Shown here: positions 7,419-16,680 of the stretch, piece after piece
Position numbering within the stretch: position 1 is the stretch's first letter
How the letters are laid out: every line of letters begins with the position of its first letter
Source: JAADHI01 sp964451325
Lineage (GTDB): Bacteria > Nitrospirota > Nitrospiria > SBBL01 > JAADHI01
Direction: 5' to 3'
Length of the DNA: 64,000 nucleotides
NCBI GenBank assembly: GCA_964451325.1
Contig: CAYVHO010000002.1
Location: forward strand, 186,001-250,000
The notes under the pieces: model-generated
Told to the model about the DNA's origin: nothing
Databases searched by the model: none
What the model saw: only the letters and a program-made list of their open reading frames with translations
Position numbers and translations under genes: made by a program

Positions 7419-8751
7419 TGACCCGTGCATTTTCTGAGGAAAAAGGATCCATGCAAAGAATGGTTTCTTCCCAATATCCATTGAGTTTCAGGTAAGTCCA
7501 ATCCACAGTATACGATCTGTTTTTGGCTTTTGCAAAACGGATGAAATCGCCACGGGTTTTCGCCCGAGTGGTCTGCGGCGGGGTATCAATGGCATGCTGA
7601 ATATCCGCTTCTGTGGAAATACGTTCAATCAAACCCCCGCGATCCAGCAGGTAGTACAAACCCCGGTCTTGATTGATGTCATGATACTGTAAATCCAACA
7701 TGGCCACACGGGGATCATCCAAATTACAGCCTTTTTTTTCCATGTAGGATTCAATAATGCCGCGTTTTGCAATCCAGTCAATCTCCCGATCCAAACGGTT
7801 TGGGTCTTCCGAAAGTTCATCCAAAACAAATTCCCAACGCTCCAGAATATCGCGGCTGATGGGATCTTCTTCAATTAAAGAAAGGTATTCTTTCGCCTTT
7901 TCAAGATAACGCCGTTGAATTTCAATGGCGGTTTTCTCTTTTCCCTTTTCCAACCGCACCCGTTTTTTCAAGGTTGTATCCCGTGAAATCTCACGCATGG
8001 CCTTCACCGGGTCATCCAACTCACAACCCTCGACATAAAACTTGTCTTCAATCATCGCCAAAATGATTGCGGTCGTGCCAACTTTCAAATAGGTGGCATA
8101 TTCGGACATATTGGAATCGCCGACGATAATATGCAGTCGTCTATATTTTTCTGCATCGGCATGCGGTTCATCCCGTGTATTGATGATGCTTCTGGAAGAG
8201 GTGGTCGACGAGGAGGTTTTTTCATGGATGTGCTGGGCACGTTGAGAAATAAAATAATGACTCCGGCCCGCAACTTTTAAGACCTTGCCCGCGCCTGCAT
8301 AAATCTGCCGGGTCACAAAAAAAGGAATGAGCTGTTCTGAGACCTTCCAAAAATCCACATCCCGTCGCATGAGGTAGTTTTCATGGCAGCCATAGGTATT
8401 GCCCATGGAGTCTGTGTTGTTTTTATAGATATAGATATCGCCAGAGAGCCCCTCTTCCTGCAATCTTTTTTGGGCAATGGGCAGACAACGCTCAAGCAGG
8501 CGTTCGCCTGCTTTGTCGTGTACAACCACATCAAACACCTGGTCACATTCGGGTGTGGCATATTCGGGATGGCAACCCGTGTCCTGATAAAAACGTGCAC
8601 CGTTGCCTAAAAACGCGTTGGAGGGCCAAGAGTTTGGAATCAAACCTTCAAAGACATAACCCAGGATCTTCTCCATCGGCAAATAAACCTTGCCGTGGGG
8701 GGTGAAAATGAGGCCATACTCTGTCTCAAGACCAAAAATCCGGTTCTTCAT
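7384..8751 (-). CDS. pafA: Pup ligase PafA
   Basis: ATP-dependent ligase (glutamine-synthetase fold) that joins the C-terminal glutamate of Pup to substrate lysines. The protein is 455 residues. RIFGLETEYG near the N-terminus carries the metal-binding Glu and the catalytic region. Conserved blocks are CHPEYATPECD, YKNNTDSMGNTYGCHENYL, INTRDEPHADAEKYRRLH and VGDSNMSE; the last two match mycobacterial PafA closely. It lacks the insertion loop of Dop, which separates it from its paralogue at 10533. ATG 8751 is preferred over GTG 8754 because a G-rich ribosome site sits just upstream. It is the last pupylation gene of the cluster. Confidence 0.95.
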   Translation of the reverse strand: MKNRIFGLETEYGLIFTPHGKVYLPMEKILGYVFEGLIPNSWPSNAFLGNGARFYQDTGCHPEYATPECDQVFDVVVHDKAGERLLERCLPIAQKRLQEEGLSGDIYIYKNNTDSMGNTYGCHENYLMRRDVDFWKVSEQLIPFFVTRQIYAGAGKVLKVAGRSHYFISQRAQHIHEKTSSSTTSSRSIINTRDEPHADAEKYRRLHIIVGDSNMSEYATYLKVGTTAIILAMIEDKFYVEGCELDDPVKAMREISRDTTLKKRVRLEKGKEKTAIEIQRRYLEKAKEYLSLIEEDPISRDILERWEFVLDELSEDPNRLDREIDWIAKRGIIESYMEKKGCNLDDPRVAMLDLQYHDINQDRGLYYLLDRGGLIERISTEADIQHAIDTPPQTTRAKTRGDFIRFAKAKNRSYTVDWTYLKLNGYWEETILCMDPFSSENARVNELIAAAEAQK

Positions 8752-8835
8752 CACAACCCCCCATTAAGAAAACACGGCTGAAGTCTTGAAATGCCTGAAC
8801 CCATCAGGAAAATACGGCACGCTTTTATTGCGTTG

Positions 8836-9513
8836 TTATGACTTGAGATATTTTTCGAGTGATTTTTGATTGAGCCTGCGGAAAAGCCTTCCTTTTTTGC
8901 TGCGATCAAGGACCGCCACTTCAAAGGCCCCCTCGGCGCTCTTTTGTTCCTCGCCTTCCGACAAAAGCTCACGGCAAAGCTGAAGGGCGGCTTTCAAAGT
9001 CATCAGTTTATAACGCTCGCCCAGGGACGTGCTCAATGCTTCTGCATTGCCACCGACCACCGCAAAGCAGTGTTCGTCATGAATACTGCCGTCAAACTGA
9101 ATACGATAGATGCCATTGTCTTCGGCTTGCTCTCCCAGCTCAACCACTAAGATCTCAACTTCCAAGGGTTTGACTTCCTGACTAAACACAGAACCGATGC
9201 TCTGAGAATAGGCATTTGCAAGCGACCGGGCCGTGACATCTTCTCGGCTGTACATATAACCGGTCATGTCTGCATGACGAATCCCTGCTTTTCTCAGATT
9301 TTCAAATTCACTGTATTTTCCCGCCCCGGCAAAAGCGATACGATCATAGATTTCGGATATTTTATTCAGACTGCTTGCATTATCGGCAAAGAGCAACAGC
9401 CCGCCCTTATATTCCATCGCAATGGTAGATCGACCACGTGAAATGCCTTTTCGGGCGTACTCGGCTTTGTCTTGCATCATTTGTTCGGGTGAAACGTAGT
9501 AGGGCATAGACAT
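8836..9513 (-). CDS. prcA: Proteasome subunit alpha
   Basis: Forms the outer rings and gate of the bacterial 20S core. At 225 residues it is near the usual 240-250. The N-terminus PYYVSPEQMMQDKAEYARKG matches the gating segment of actinobacterial PrcA. Further blocks are KISEIYDRIAFAGAGKYSEF and VKPLEVEILVVELG, with the C-terminal FEVAVLDRSKKGRLFRRL. No catalytic threonine, as expected. It begins 5 bases after the prcB stop, so the two are translationally linked. A second ATG two codons on (9507) is possible. Confidence 0.95.
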   Translation of the reverse strand: MSMPYYVSPEQMMQDKAEYARKGISRGRSTIAMEYKGGLLLFADNASSLNKISEIYDRIAFAGAGKYSEFENLRKAGIRHADMTGYMYSREDVTARSLANAYSQSIGSVFSQEVKPLEVEILVVELGEQAEDNGIYRIQFDGSIHDEHCFAVVGGNAEALSTSLGERYKLMTLKAALQLCRELLSEGEEQKSAEGAFEVAVLDRSKKGRLFRRLNQKSLEKYLKS

Positions 9514-9518
9514 CGGCC

Positions 9519-10322
9519 TTATCTCCCCCCTAATTCAGACATGATCGTCTCATAGTTGGCTCTCACGGTCTCATCTGACACATCTTCCACCCCACTTTTG
9601 CTGATCAATTTTACATTGGGGAAAATATTTCTAAGCATGTCGGGCCCCCCTGTGGCCACATCCGCTTCGGCAGCATCATAAATCGCTTCTAAGGCCACCC
9701 GTGTCGCCTCTTCTGCGGAGAGATCTGCTTTATAAAGCCGTTTGAGGGTGCCTTTGGCATCTCGTCCCCCAGAGCCTGTTGAATAATAGTCTCTTTCTTC
9801 GTAACGTCCACCGGCAATATCAAATTTAAAAATTCGGCCGGTTTTTCGTTTCAGGTCATAACCGGCATAAATGGGAACGACCACCAGACCCTGCATGGCC
9901 ATCGGCAGATTGCTTTTAATCATCTGCGCCAATTTGTTGGCCTTACCTTCCATAGAAAGCAGGGTGCCTTCCAATTTTTCGTAATGCTCCAACTCCACCT
10001 GAAAAAGTCGGGCCATATCGATACAAGGCCCCGCAGCCCCGGAAATCGCCATGGCCGAAGTTTCGTCGGTTTTAAATACCTTTTCAATGCGACGTTCAGA
10101 GATTGTATAACCCTCTGTCGCCCGCCGGTCCCCGCAGATGACGACCCCATCGCGGTATCGTAAAGAAAGAATGGTGGTGCCGTGGGGCACAGATTGAAGT
10201 AATTTTTGTTGATCAGACAGTGTGGCCAGCGCTTCTGTACGGCCTAAAAAAAGTCGGGGATAGTGAGATTGTAATAAATCATGAAAACTGGAACCCGGAT
10301 CATTAAGCTTAAATGGGCTCAC
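9519..10322 (-). CDS. prcB: Proteasome subunit beta (precursor)
   Basis: Catalytic subunit of the 20S core. The precursor is 267 residues with a 48-residue propeptide ending HG; cleavage would expose the N-terminal nucleophile Thr49 of TTILSLRYRDGVVICGDRRA. Asp and Lys/Arg residues of this segment match the active-site set. The SGAAGPCIDMARL and STGSGG blocks are also conserved. The GTG start overlaps the pup TAG stop by one base (TAGTG), with AGGAGG just upstream, so it is coupled to pup translation. Confidence 0.96.
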   Translation of the reverse strand: MSPFKLNDPGSSFHDLLQSHYPRLFLGRTEALATLSDQQKLLQSVPHGTTILSLRYRDGVVICGDRRATEGYTISERRIEKVFKTDETSAMAISGAAGPCIDMARLFQVELEHYEKLEGTLLSMEGKANKLAQMIKSNLPMAMQGLVVVPIYAGYDLKRKTGRIFKFDIAGGRYEERDYYSTGSGGRDAKGTLKRLYKADLSAEEATRVALEAIYDAAEADVATGGPDMLRNIFPNVKLISKSGVEDVSDETVRANYETIMSELGGR

Positions 10323-10522
10323 TACTCTCCTCCTTTCTGCACATAGTTTTTGACAAACTCTTCGGCATTTTCTTCTAAGACATCATCAATTTCATCCATG
10401 ACTTTATCGAGGTCTTCTTTGATTTTCTTGCCTTTTTCAAGGACTTCAGGATTGGCTTCGACCGCAGCTTCGTCTTTTTTGGCCTCTTGTTTTTCTTCTC
10501 TTTTTTTGTCTTGTTTTTTCAT
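10322..10522 (-). CDS. pup: Prokaryotic ubiquitin-like protein Pup
   Basis: A 66-residue, highly charged, disordered modifier with a central coiled-coil helix (KIKEDLDKVMDEIDDVLEEN) that binds Mpa and the C-terminal motif KGGE. Because the last residue is already Glu rather than Gln, it can be ligated by PafA without deamidation; Dop would then be needed only for de-pupylation. It sits between dop and prcB, as in actinobacteria, and shares a base with the prcB start. Confidence 0.96.
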   Translation of the reverse strand: MKKQDKKREEKQEAKKDEAAVEANPEVLEKGKKIKEDLDKVMDEIDDVLEENAEEFVKNYVQKGGE

Positions 10523-10532
10523 GCCTCCCCCC

Positions 10533-12008
10533 TCACCTTCCCATCCGCTTTAACAAGGACTCCACCGAGTTGGCCTCTTTCAAAAGCGGACCCACCAAGG
10601 CCTCGCTGCCTTTCCAGGGATCCATCAGTGGCACTTTTTTCATGGCGGCTTCTCCCACATCAAAAAGTACAGAGGTCCAACTGGCCGAATAAATTTCTTT
10701 CCCAAATTTTTTGAGACAAGTGCCGCGGAAATAAGCCCGTGTGTCTTTCGGGGGATTTGTCTCCGCAGACATGATTTGCTCAGGAGAGACCAGGGTTTCA
10801 ACATAGCCCCCGCGTTCCAGGGGAAAAAAGAGTCCTTTTTTTCGATCTAAATTATGGTACTGCAAGTCCATCAGGGCAATCCGAGAATCCCCCCAATCGC
10901 AGCCTTTTCTTTCCATATAGGATTCAATCAAAGTCTTTTTAATCACCCAGTCCAACTCACGCGTCAACTGCATCGGGTCTTCTTCCAGTTTATCCAGAAT
11001 AACACGCCATCGCTTCAAAATATCCTGAGTCACACAATCGTCGTCTTTTTCAAAATGACGCGTCGCGGCTTCAAGATAAGTCCGCTGAATCTCAATCGCC
11101 GTCGCCGATCCCCCCCCCAAAAGCGGAATTGTTTTTTTCAGACTCAAATCACGTGAAACAGCTTTGATGCTCTTAACGGGATCATCAAGATCCACCCCTT
11201 TGACGTAAACCCCCGCCTCAATCATCGCAAGCACCAAAGAAAGGGTCCCGACTTTTAAATAGGTGGCCACCTCTGCCATGTTCGTATCACCCACAATAAC
11301 ATGCAGCCGACGATAACGTGTGCGATCCGCGTGGGGCTCGTCCCGCGTATTGATAATCGGACGCTTCACCATGGTATTGAGATCCACCCGAGTTTCAAAA
11401 AAATCGGCACGCTGAGAGATCTGGTACACAGCCGGATCGGTTTTATTCTCATAACCCACCTTCCCAGAACCCGCAAAAATGGCACGCGTGACCAAAAAAG
11501 GCGTCAGTTGATCTACAATCTTGTCAAACCGTAGTTTTCGATCCACCAAATAATTTTCGTGATAGCCGTAACTGTTTCCTTTGCCGTCGCTATTATTTTT
11601 ATAGATAGAGAGTGATACGCTTCCCTGTTTGAGCGATCGTGTCATTTCGAGCGCATCTTCAATCAGGCGATCCCCCGCTCTTTCATACATCAGCAAATCC
11701 AGGGCATTGCTGCATTCGGGGGTTGAATATTCAGGGTGGGCACCATCAACATAGAGCCTGCCGCCGTTGGGCAGGAGTTTGTTTAAAAGCCGATTGTATT
11801 CCGGACCCGGTTTTTCACGCTCACCGTCGGCCTCATAACCCCGGGCGTCCAAGAGCGGGTTTTCATTCTCATAATTCCAAAGCACGTTTGAAGCGGGAAG
11901 GGCGGGATAACTGTTCACCAAAAAAATGGAGTTTGAAACGGGATCCGAGCTTTCAGGGGACTTGGCGACAATACCGTATTCAGTCTCGGTTCCAAGGATT
12001 TTTTTCAT
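10533..12008 (-). CDS. dop: Depupylase/deamidase Dop
   Basis: PafA paralogue that removes Pup from substrates. The 491 residues start KKILGTETEYGIV. The extra N-terminal insertion of about 40 residues (RWDYE-like LWNYENENPLLDARGYEAD onwards, after residue 40) and the block PPKDTRAYFRGTCLKKFG identify Dop, not PafA. Other shared blocks: AHPEYSTPEC, YKNNSDGKGNSYGYHENYL, INTRDEPHADRTRYRRLH. I start at ATG 12008: GGGAGG lies 10 bases upstream, whereas the longer GTG start at 12026 would place that site inside the gene. The pup stop-to-start spacing downstream is 10 bases. Confidence 0.95.
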   Translation of the reverse strand: MKKILGTETEYGIVAKSPESSDPVSNSIFLVNSYPALPASNVLWNYENENPLLDARGYEADGEREKPGPEYNRLLNKLLPNGGRLYVDGAHPEYSTPECSNALDLLMYERAGDRLIEDALEMTRSLKQGSVSLSIYKNNSDGKGNSYGYHENYLVDRKLRFDKIVDQLTPFLVTRAIFAGSGKVGYENKTDPAVYQISQRADFFETRVDLNTMVKRPIINTRDEPHADRTRYRRLHVIVGDTNMAEVATYLKVGTLSLVLAMIEAGVYVKGVDLDDPVKSIKAVSRDLSLKKTIPLLGGGSATAIEIQRTYLEAATRHFEKDDDCVTQDILKRWRVILDKLEEDPMQLTRELDWVIKKTLIESYMERKGCDWGDSRIALMDLQYHNLDRKKGLFFPLERGGYVETLVSPEQIMSAETNPPKDTRAYFRGTCLKKFGKEIYSASWTSVLFDVGEAAMKKVPLMDPWKGSEALVGPLLKEANSVESLLKRMGR

Positions 12009-12112
12009 TGCGCTCAGGCCTCCCACCTAGGGCATGCAAATCATCCGACACGCTAAAAACACACGCTGCCTCAGTCGTAAATTGCTTTTCAAGGCAAATG
12101 GAGACAGTGCAT

Positions 12113-13879
12113 CTAGAGATAATGACCTGTTGCGACGGTCTCAACGTCTCGTGTTTCTGAGGCACTGCCAGCCATGGTACGAATGTGGACAATTTTTTCA
12201 CTACTGCGACCTGCGATCTTCGCCCAATCGTCTGGATTTGTGGTATTGGGAAGATCCTCATTTTCCTTGAATTCCTGTTTAATCGCTAAGATAAGGTCTT
12301 CGCTTTTTAAACCTTTGACCCCACTCTCCAGAAAACGTTTAATCGCATGCTTTTTGGCCCGTGAGACCACCCCTTCAATCATCGCCCCACTCGCAAAATC
12401 CTTGAAGAAAAAGGTCTCTTTTTCACCATTGGCATAGGTCACCTCTAAAAACTTGTTTTCTTCCCGTACAGAATACATCTCTGCAACAGCATCCTGCATC
12501 AGCGAATCAACGATTTTTTTGGGATTATTTTTCCCTTTTTTTATTTCATCCGGGTGAAAGGGCAAATCCTCCGTTAAATACTTTTTAAAGATCGACATGG
12601 CGCCTTCTTTGTTCGGTCGTTCAATCTTAATCTTAATATCGAGTCGGCCTGCACGTAAAATGGCCGGGTCAAGTAAATCCTGCCGATTGGTCGCACCGAT
12701 GACAATGACGTTACGAAGCCGTTCCACGCCATCAATCTCGGCTAAAAATTGTGGCACGATGGTCGATTCCATATCGGAAGACACGCCCGTACCCCGCGTT
12801 CTAAACAGTGCATCCATTTCATCAAAAAAGATGATCACCGGATGACCTGCATCCGCACGTTCTTTGGCTTTTTTAAACACCTCTCGGATCTGCCGTTCGC
12901 TTTCTCCGACGTATTTATTGAGCAACTCAGGGCCTTTGACATGCAGAAAAAAGGAACGCAAATCCTTTCCAGATTTTTTGTCGCCCAGCTTCTCAGAAAT
13001 AGAAGCCGCAACGGCCTTTGCAATTAAAGTCTTTCCGCAACCCGGGGGACCGTAAAGCAACACCCCTTTGGGCGGAAGCAGCTTGTGCTCTGAAAAAAGA
13101 TCTGCATGCAGAAAAGGCAATTCAACCGCATCGCGTACCTGCTCGATCTGAGATTCCAGACCCCCGATATTTTCGTAGCTCACGTCGGGGATTTCCTCCA
13201 AGACCACCTCTTCAACCTCGGATTTTGGCAATTTTTCAAGCACATAACCCGACTGCGCATCCAAGAGAAGATGGTCCCCAACAGAAAGATGTTCCCCTAA
13301 AAGAGGCGACGCCAATTCCACAACAAGCTCTTCTTCGCCACGAAGCGTCACCACCAGACGATGTGAATCGAGCACGTCTTTCACACGAACCACCTCACCC
13401 TGCGGTTCAAAACCACAAACTTCGATGGCATTGAGTGCTTCGTTTAAAACAAGTTGCTGACCGATTTTAATGTCTTTTCCAGAAATATCGGGATGCAGAA
13501 GAACCCGCATCTTCCGACCGGCAACATAGACGTTAATACTTTCATCGTCATTGACCCCAGAAAAAATGGCATAGGTCGCAGGCGGTGATGTCAGCTTCTC
13601 AACCTCTTCTTTTAAAGCATCAATGCGATTTTTGGCCTCCATTAAAGCCGACGTTAATTTTTCATTTTGCTTAAAAGCCTGATCGAGTTGCCCCCCGGAC
13701 TGGCGTAGGGCGCTCAACTCCTCCTCCATCGACGCGATCTGATCCAGCAGTCTTTCTCGTTCCTGCTCAGGATCGCGCTGACCCGGCTCCGACGCGTCTC
13801 CCCCAAATTTACCGGAAAGTTTATTCATAGTTTTTCGGAAAGAATTTGGTTTTTCTTGTTTTTTTCTTCCATCAGCCAT
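12113..13879 (-). CDS. mpa: Proteasome-activating AAA ATPase (Mpa/ARC)
   Basis: Ring ATPase that unfolds pupylated proteins into the 20S core. The 588 residues show: an N-terminal coiled coil (about 38-98) that captures Pup; tandem OB-type domains (about 100-220); and an AAA module with Walker A GPPGCGKTLIAKA, pore segment KGPELLNKYVGES and Walker B VIIFFDEMDAL. The very C-terminal GHYL matches the core-docking GQYL tail of mycobacterial Mpa. It is the first gene of the pupylation cluster, 104 bases ahead of dop. Confidence 0.95.
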   Translation of the reverse strand: MADGRKKQEKPNSFRKTMNKLSGKFGGDASEPGQRDPEQERERLLDQIASMEEELSALRQSGGQLDQAFKQNEKLTSALMEAKNRIDALKEEVEKLTSPPATYAIFSGVNDDESINVYVAGRKMRVLLHPDISGKDIKIGQQLVLNEALNAIEVCGFEPQGEVVRVKDVLDSHRLVVTLRGEEELVVELASPLLGEHLSVGDHLLLDAQSGYVLEKLPKSEVEEVVLEEIPDVSYENIGGLESQIEQVRDAVELPFLHADLFSEHKLLPPKGVLLYGPPGCGKTLIAKAVAASISEKLGDKKSGKDLRSFFLHVKGPELLNKYVGESERQIREVFKKAKERADAGHPVIIFFDEMDALFRTRGTGVSSDMESTIVPQFLAEIDGVERLRNVIVIGATNRQDLLDPAILRAGRLDIKIKIERPNKEGAMSIFKKYLTEDLPFHPDEIKKGKNNPKKIVDSLMQDAVAEMYSVREENKFLEVTYANGEKETFFFKDFASGAMIEGVVSRAKKHAIKRFLESGVKGLKSEDLILAIKQEFKENEDLPNTTNPDDWAKIAGRSSEKIVHIRTMAGSASETRDVETVATGHYL

Positions 13880-14104
13880 GATAAAACCTCTGTCTTTTTA
13901 TGAAGATCCCATATCGTGCTTTTCTGTAATTTAAGTTTAGCACCCTTCCAAAAAGGGGTCAACTCAAGCCCAAAAACATTCATATTTTAAATGTTTTTCA
14001 CTTTTTTACATAAAAAAAGAATCGGGCACAAAGCCTAAGCCTAAACCCCACTGAAAGTGGCTTAGAAAAAAAGAAGCGTGAAGGAAGAGGAGAAAGACCT
14101 TCTT

Positions 14105-14617
14105 TTAGAGGGAAGTGGTCTCACCAGAAGAAGGCATTGACGGCGGTGGCGCTTCGACTTCGACTTGGTTAAGCATAACAAAGAAGGCCACCATTAAACA
14201 AAAAAGCAGGACCATTAACATGGGGTTATCTTTTAAAAAATGTCTTTGCAGCCCCCCACAAGCGGGACATTTATTGACCATAACATCCACTAAATCCTGT
14301 TTGCACCAACGACAAGGCCGGGGCGAGACATCGGGGGCTGGACGTGAAACTTCAGAAGAAAGGCTTGTTTTACAGTGTTTGCAAAACACGGCTTCATTTT
14401 TCACCATCTCAGCACAAGCAGGACATTTTTTATAAGCCATGCCTTTTAACTGATCATCTTCGTAGGCCTTGTCTCCGATGACGGCAATATGAATGATTGC
14501 GAAAAAGAAAAGGAAAAATCCGTATAGGGCCCAAGGGAAAAAGGGGCGATTTTTTTGCTCAGCAATCACACCCACCGCAGCACCAAGCAGCATGCCAATG
14601 ACAAGGGGAAATATCAT
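14105..14617 (-). CDS. Membrane protein with two zinc-ribbon motifs
   Basis: A 170-residue protein with two hydrophobic segments at the N-terminus (about 3-20 and 28-48) and one near the C-terminus (about 133-151). Between them lie two Cys clusters, CPACAEMVKNEAVFCKHC and CRWCKQDLVDVMVNKCPAC, both of the zinc-ribbon type found in many bacterial membrane proteins. No known family can be named. It stands alone between mpa and smpB with room for its own promoter. Confidence 0.7.
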   Translation of the reverse strand: MIFPLVIGMLLGAAVGVIAEQKNRPFFPWALYGFFLFFFAIIHIAVIGDKAYEDDQLKGMAYKKCPACAEMVKNEAVFCKHCKTSLSSEVSRPAPDVSPRPCRWCKQDLVDVMVNKCPACGGLQRHFLKDNPMLMVLLFCLMVAFFVMLNQVEVEAPPPSMPSSGETTSL

Positions 14618-14700
14618 CTATTTATGACTCCAGTCTTAGAGAACAAGCGGGATCTTTGTGATAAAAAAGGAAGATCTGGGTTGAAGACCGAGGGACCGTC

Positions 14701-15180
14701 TCAATCCTCAAAATTCCCTTTGCCGCGTAATGCCCGTTGCATCTCACGATTTGCGGATTTTTTGGCTTCAGTGTCCCGCTTATCATGCAAATGTTTGCCT
14801 TTGGCGAGACCTAATTCCACCTTAGCCCAGCCGCGCTGAAAATAAATTTTAAGCGGAACCAGTGTGAGACCTTTCTCTCTCACTTTCCCGAATAGACGCC
14901 AAATTTCTTTTTTTCGCATCAGCAGTTTTCGCCGCCGCGTTGGCGCATGGTTTGCCAAATTGCCATGACTGTAGGGACTGATGTGACAATTATGAAGATA
15001 GAGTTCTCCCCGGTCAATCTGTGCAAAACCTTCCTTTAGATTAACACGACCCGCACGTAAAGACTTCACCTCTGTGCCAAAAAGCGAGATCCCCACTTCC
15101 ATTTTCTCCAAAATGAAAAAATCATGAAAGGCTTTTCGATTGCTCACGACGAGCTTATCGCCCTCTTTTTTTTCAGACAT
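14701..15180 (-). CDS. smpB: tmRNA-binding protein SmpB
   Basis: Partner of tmRNA in rescue of stalled ribosomes. The 159 residues contain all SmpB blocks: NRKAFHDFFILEKMEVGISL, the RNA-binding GTEVKSLRAGRVNLKEGF, and the C-terminal KGKHLHDKRDTEAKKSANRE tail that enters the mRNA channel. ATG 15180 is preferred to an in-frame TTG three codons upstream (15189). The tmRNA gene itself is not in the window. Confidence 0.96.
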   Translation of the reverse strand: MSEKKEGDKLVVSNRKAFHDFFILEKMEVGISLFGTEVKSLRAGRVNLKEGFAQIDRGELYLHNCHISPYSHGNLANHAPTRRRKLLMRKKEIWRLFGKVREKGLTLVPLKIYFQRGWAKVELGLAKGKHLHDKRDTEAKKSANREMQRALRGKGNFED

Positions 15181-15261
15181 GCCTAACAACCTTGTAAAAA
15201 TGGGTGCAATTCAAGGGGTTTAGATTTTCTTTCGTGACAAGGCGCAAGACGCTAATATACC

Positions 15262-15729
15262 ATGCTTTGCATGATGAAAAAACCCGCCGCGATCACCCCC
15301 ATCCTCAAATCGATGAGCCAAAGGCTCGGCCTCGAAAAAGAATTGATTCTTTATCGGCTCAAAAAAGAGTGGCCTGCGTTCGTAGGTCAAACCCTCTCCG
15401 AACACACAAGACCAGAACGACTTAAGTTTAAAAAGCTGAGCCTTTGTGTCGATGGCCCCACGTGGATGCACGAACTCACTTTCCTCAAAAAAGACATCAT
15501 CAAAAAAATAAATGCCCGACTTGGAAAAAACCTGATCCAGACCCTCCACCTTAAGATTGGAGTGCTCTCTTCCCAAAATCACCCCCAAAAAGAACATGAA
15601 AAAATGCGAAAGAAAACCCTCTCCATACAGGAAAAAGCCTTGCTGCACGAAACACTTGCTCCTCTGGACGATTCCCCTCTAAAAAGGGCAATTCAACAAG
15701 CCATGGAACAACATTTGCGGAAAAATTAG
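15262..15729 (+). CDS. dciA: DciA-like DUF721 protein
   Basis: A 155-residue protein with a DUF721 domain: LGLEKELILYRLKKEWPAFVG is followed by LSLCVDGPTWMHELTFLKKDII and INARLGKNLIQTLHLKIG. DciA proteins load the replicative helicase DnaB in bacteria that lack DnaC. A chromosomal place near dnaA/gyrase fits this. Three possible ATG starts (15262, 15271, 15274) lie close together. The C-terminal 50 residues are a charged, probably disordered tail. Confidence 0.8.
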   Translation: MLCMMKKPAAITPILKSMSQRLGLEKELILYRLKKEWPAFVGQTLSEHTRPERLKFKKLSLCVDGPTWMHELTFLKKDIIKKINARLGKNLIQTLHLKIGVLSSQNHPQKEHEKMRKKTLSIQEKALLHETLAPLDDSPLKRAIQQAMEQHLRKN

Positions 15730-15781
15730 GGAGGGGGATCTCTATAAATGGGAAATGGGCGCGATACGGGCGGCGTTCTCT

Positions 15782-15813
15782 TAGGGAAGTCTGATTAAAC
15801 CTGAGCTCCCTTA
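15782..15813 (-). repeat. Dispersed palindromic repeat, copy C
   Basis: Read on the minus strand it aligns with the riboswitch copy at 50230-50262 over nearly its whole length (about 27 of 31 bases, one gap). It has AGGGA/TCCCT ends that can pair. It covers the stop codon of the TPR gene (15811-15813). Confidence 0.6.
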
Positions 15814-16680
15814 GGAATCCTGATGAATGAGCGCCTTGAGCGCATCGACCTTCTGTTTAATTATTTCGGGGTCCGGGTAGTTTTCTTCCAGTTCTTTGTA
15901 GAGATTTAAGGCTTCGGAGGGTTGTTTTCCCATTTCGAAACAATTCGCCGCCCGAAATTTCGCAAAACGGCTGTTTTCATCTTTGGGATAAGTCGTATAG
16001 AGGGTTTTATAAACAGGGACCGCGGCTTCACAAGCCCCACTCACAAAATAACTGCCTGCCTTCCGATAAAGGGCTGAAGGCGCCCAAGTGCTCTTCGGTG
16101 CATTTTCCACAATCAGATCCCATTCCACACGCGCCTGGGCCATATCCCCCATCTCATAATACAATTCGCCGATCTTAAACCGACTCGCAAGCACTTGTTC
16201 CTGATCATCACTGGTGGCCACAATGCTTTCATAGGTTGAAATGGCTTCTGTCGGACGTTTAAGCTGCCTTTCGTACACTTCCGCAAGGCGATGGCGCGCA
16301 GCAAGGCTGTGCTCGGAAAGACCCCGGGCCTTTTCCAGTTGAATCACCTTTTTCAATGCCGCTACAGCCACTTCTGCATCATCCAAATAAAATAAAAAAG
16401 TAAGCCCTTTCCAATAGTAAGCCTCTGGAATCAAGGTACTTTTTGGATAAGACTCGATGAGTTCCTCATAATCACGAATCGCACCCAGATAGTCGTCCTG
16501 TTGCCATTTTCGCTCAGCAACAGACATGAGCCGCATGGACATCCATTCTTCTCGTGAGCCCAAGACCCAAACCACCACAAAAACAGCACTTGCGATCAGC
16601 GCTCCCCAAGAGATCCACTTCAAAAAAAACATGCCTCTACGTCGCAAACCCTGTCTGTTTGTCCCTGGATTAGGTGTCAT
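15811..16680 (-). CDS. Membrane-anchored tetratricopeptide-repeat protein
   Basis: A 289-residue protein. One N-terminal membrane helix (about residues 16-36) is followed by at least four TPR-type repeats, for example YLGAIRDYEELIESYPKST, RPTEAISTYESIVATS, DMAQARVEWDLIVENAPKST and QPSEALNLYKELEENYPDPE. This layout resembles YbgF/BamD-like periplasmic scaffolds. Start 16680 is chosen because it puts the membrane helix near the N-terminus and overlaps the gyrA end by 11 bases; the frame continues to 16794 inside gyrA without need. The partner is unknown. Confidence 0.78.
   Translation of the reverse strand: MTPNPGTNRQGLRRRGMFFLKWISWGALIASAVFVVVWVLGSREEWMSMRLMSVAERKWQQDDYLGAIRDYEELIESYPKSTLIPEAYYWKGLTFLFYLDDAEVAVAALKKVIQLEKARGLSEHSLAARHRLAEVYERQLKRPTEAISTYESIVATSDDQEQVLASRFKIGELYYEMGDMAQARVEWDLIVENAPKSTWAPSALYRKAGSYFVSGACEAAVPVYKTLYTTYPKDENSRFAKFRAANCFEMGKQPSEALNLYKELEENYPDPEIIKQKVDALKALIHQDS

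Noticed and set aside
8755..8835. Small gene between prcA and pafA
   Set aside because: The open frames there are shadows of prcA/pafA ends; 81 bases without a ribosome site and start pair.
11639..12160. 173-codon frame on the plus strand opposite dop
   Set aside because: Antisense shadow with no recognisable domain; dop is conserved over the whole stretch.
14020..14085. Hairpin CCACT-GAA-AGTGG with A run as terminator after the zinc-ribbon gene or mpa
   Set aside because: Only a 5-bp stem and located upstream of the minus-strand zinc-ribbon gene, so not convincing.
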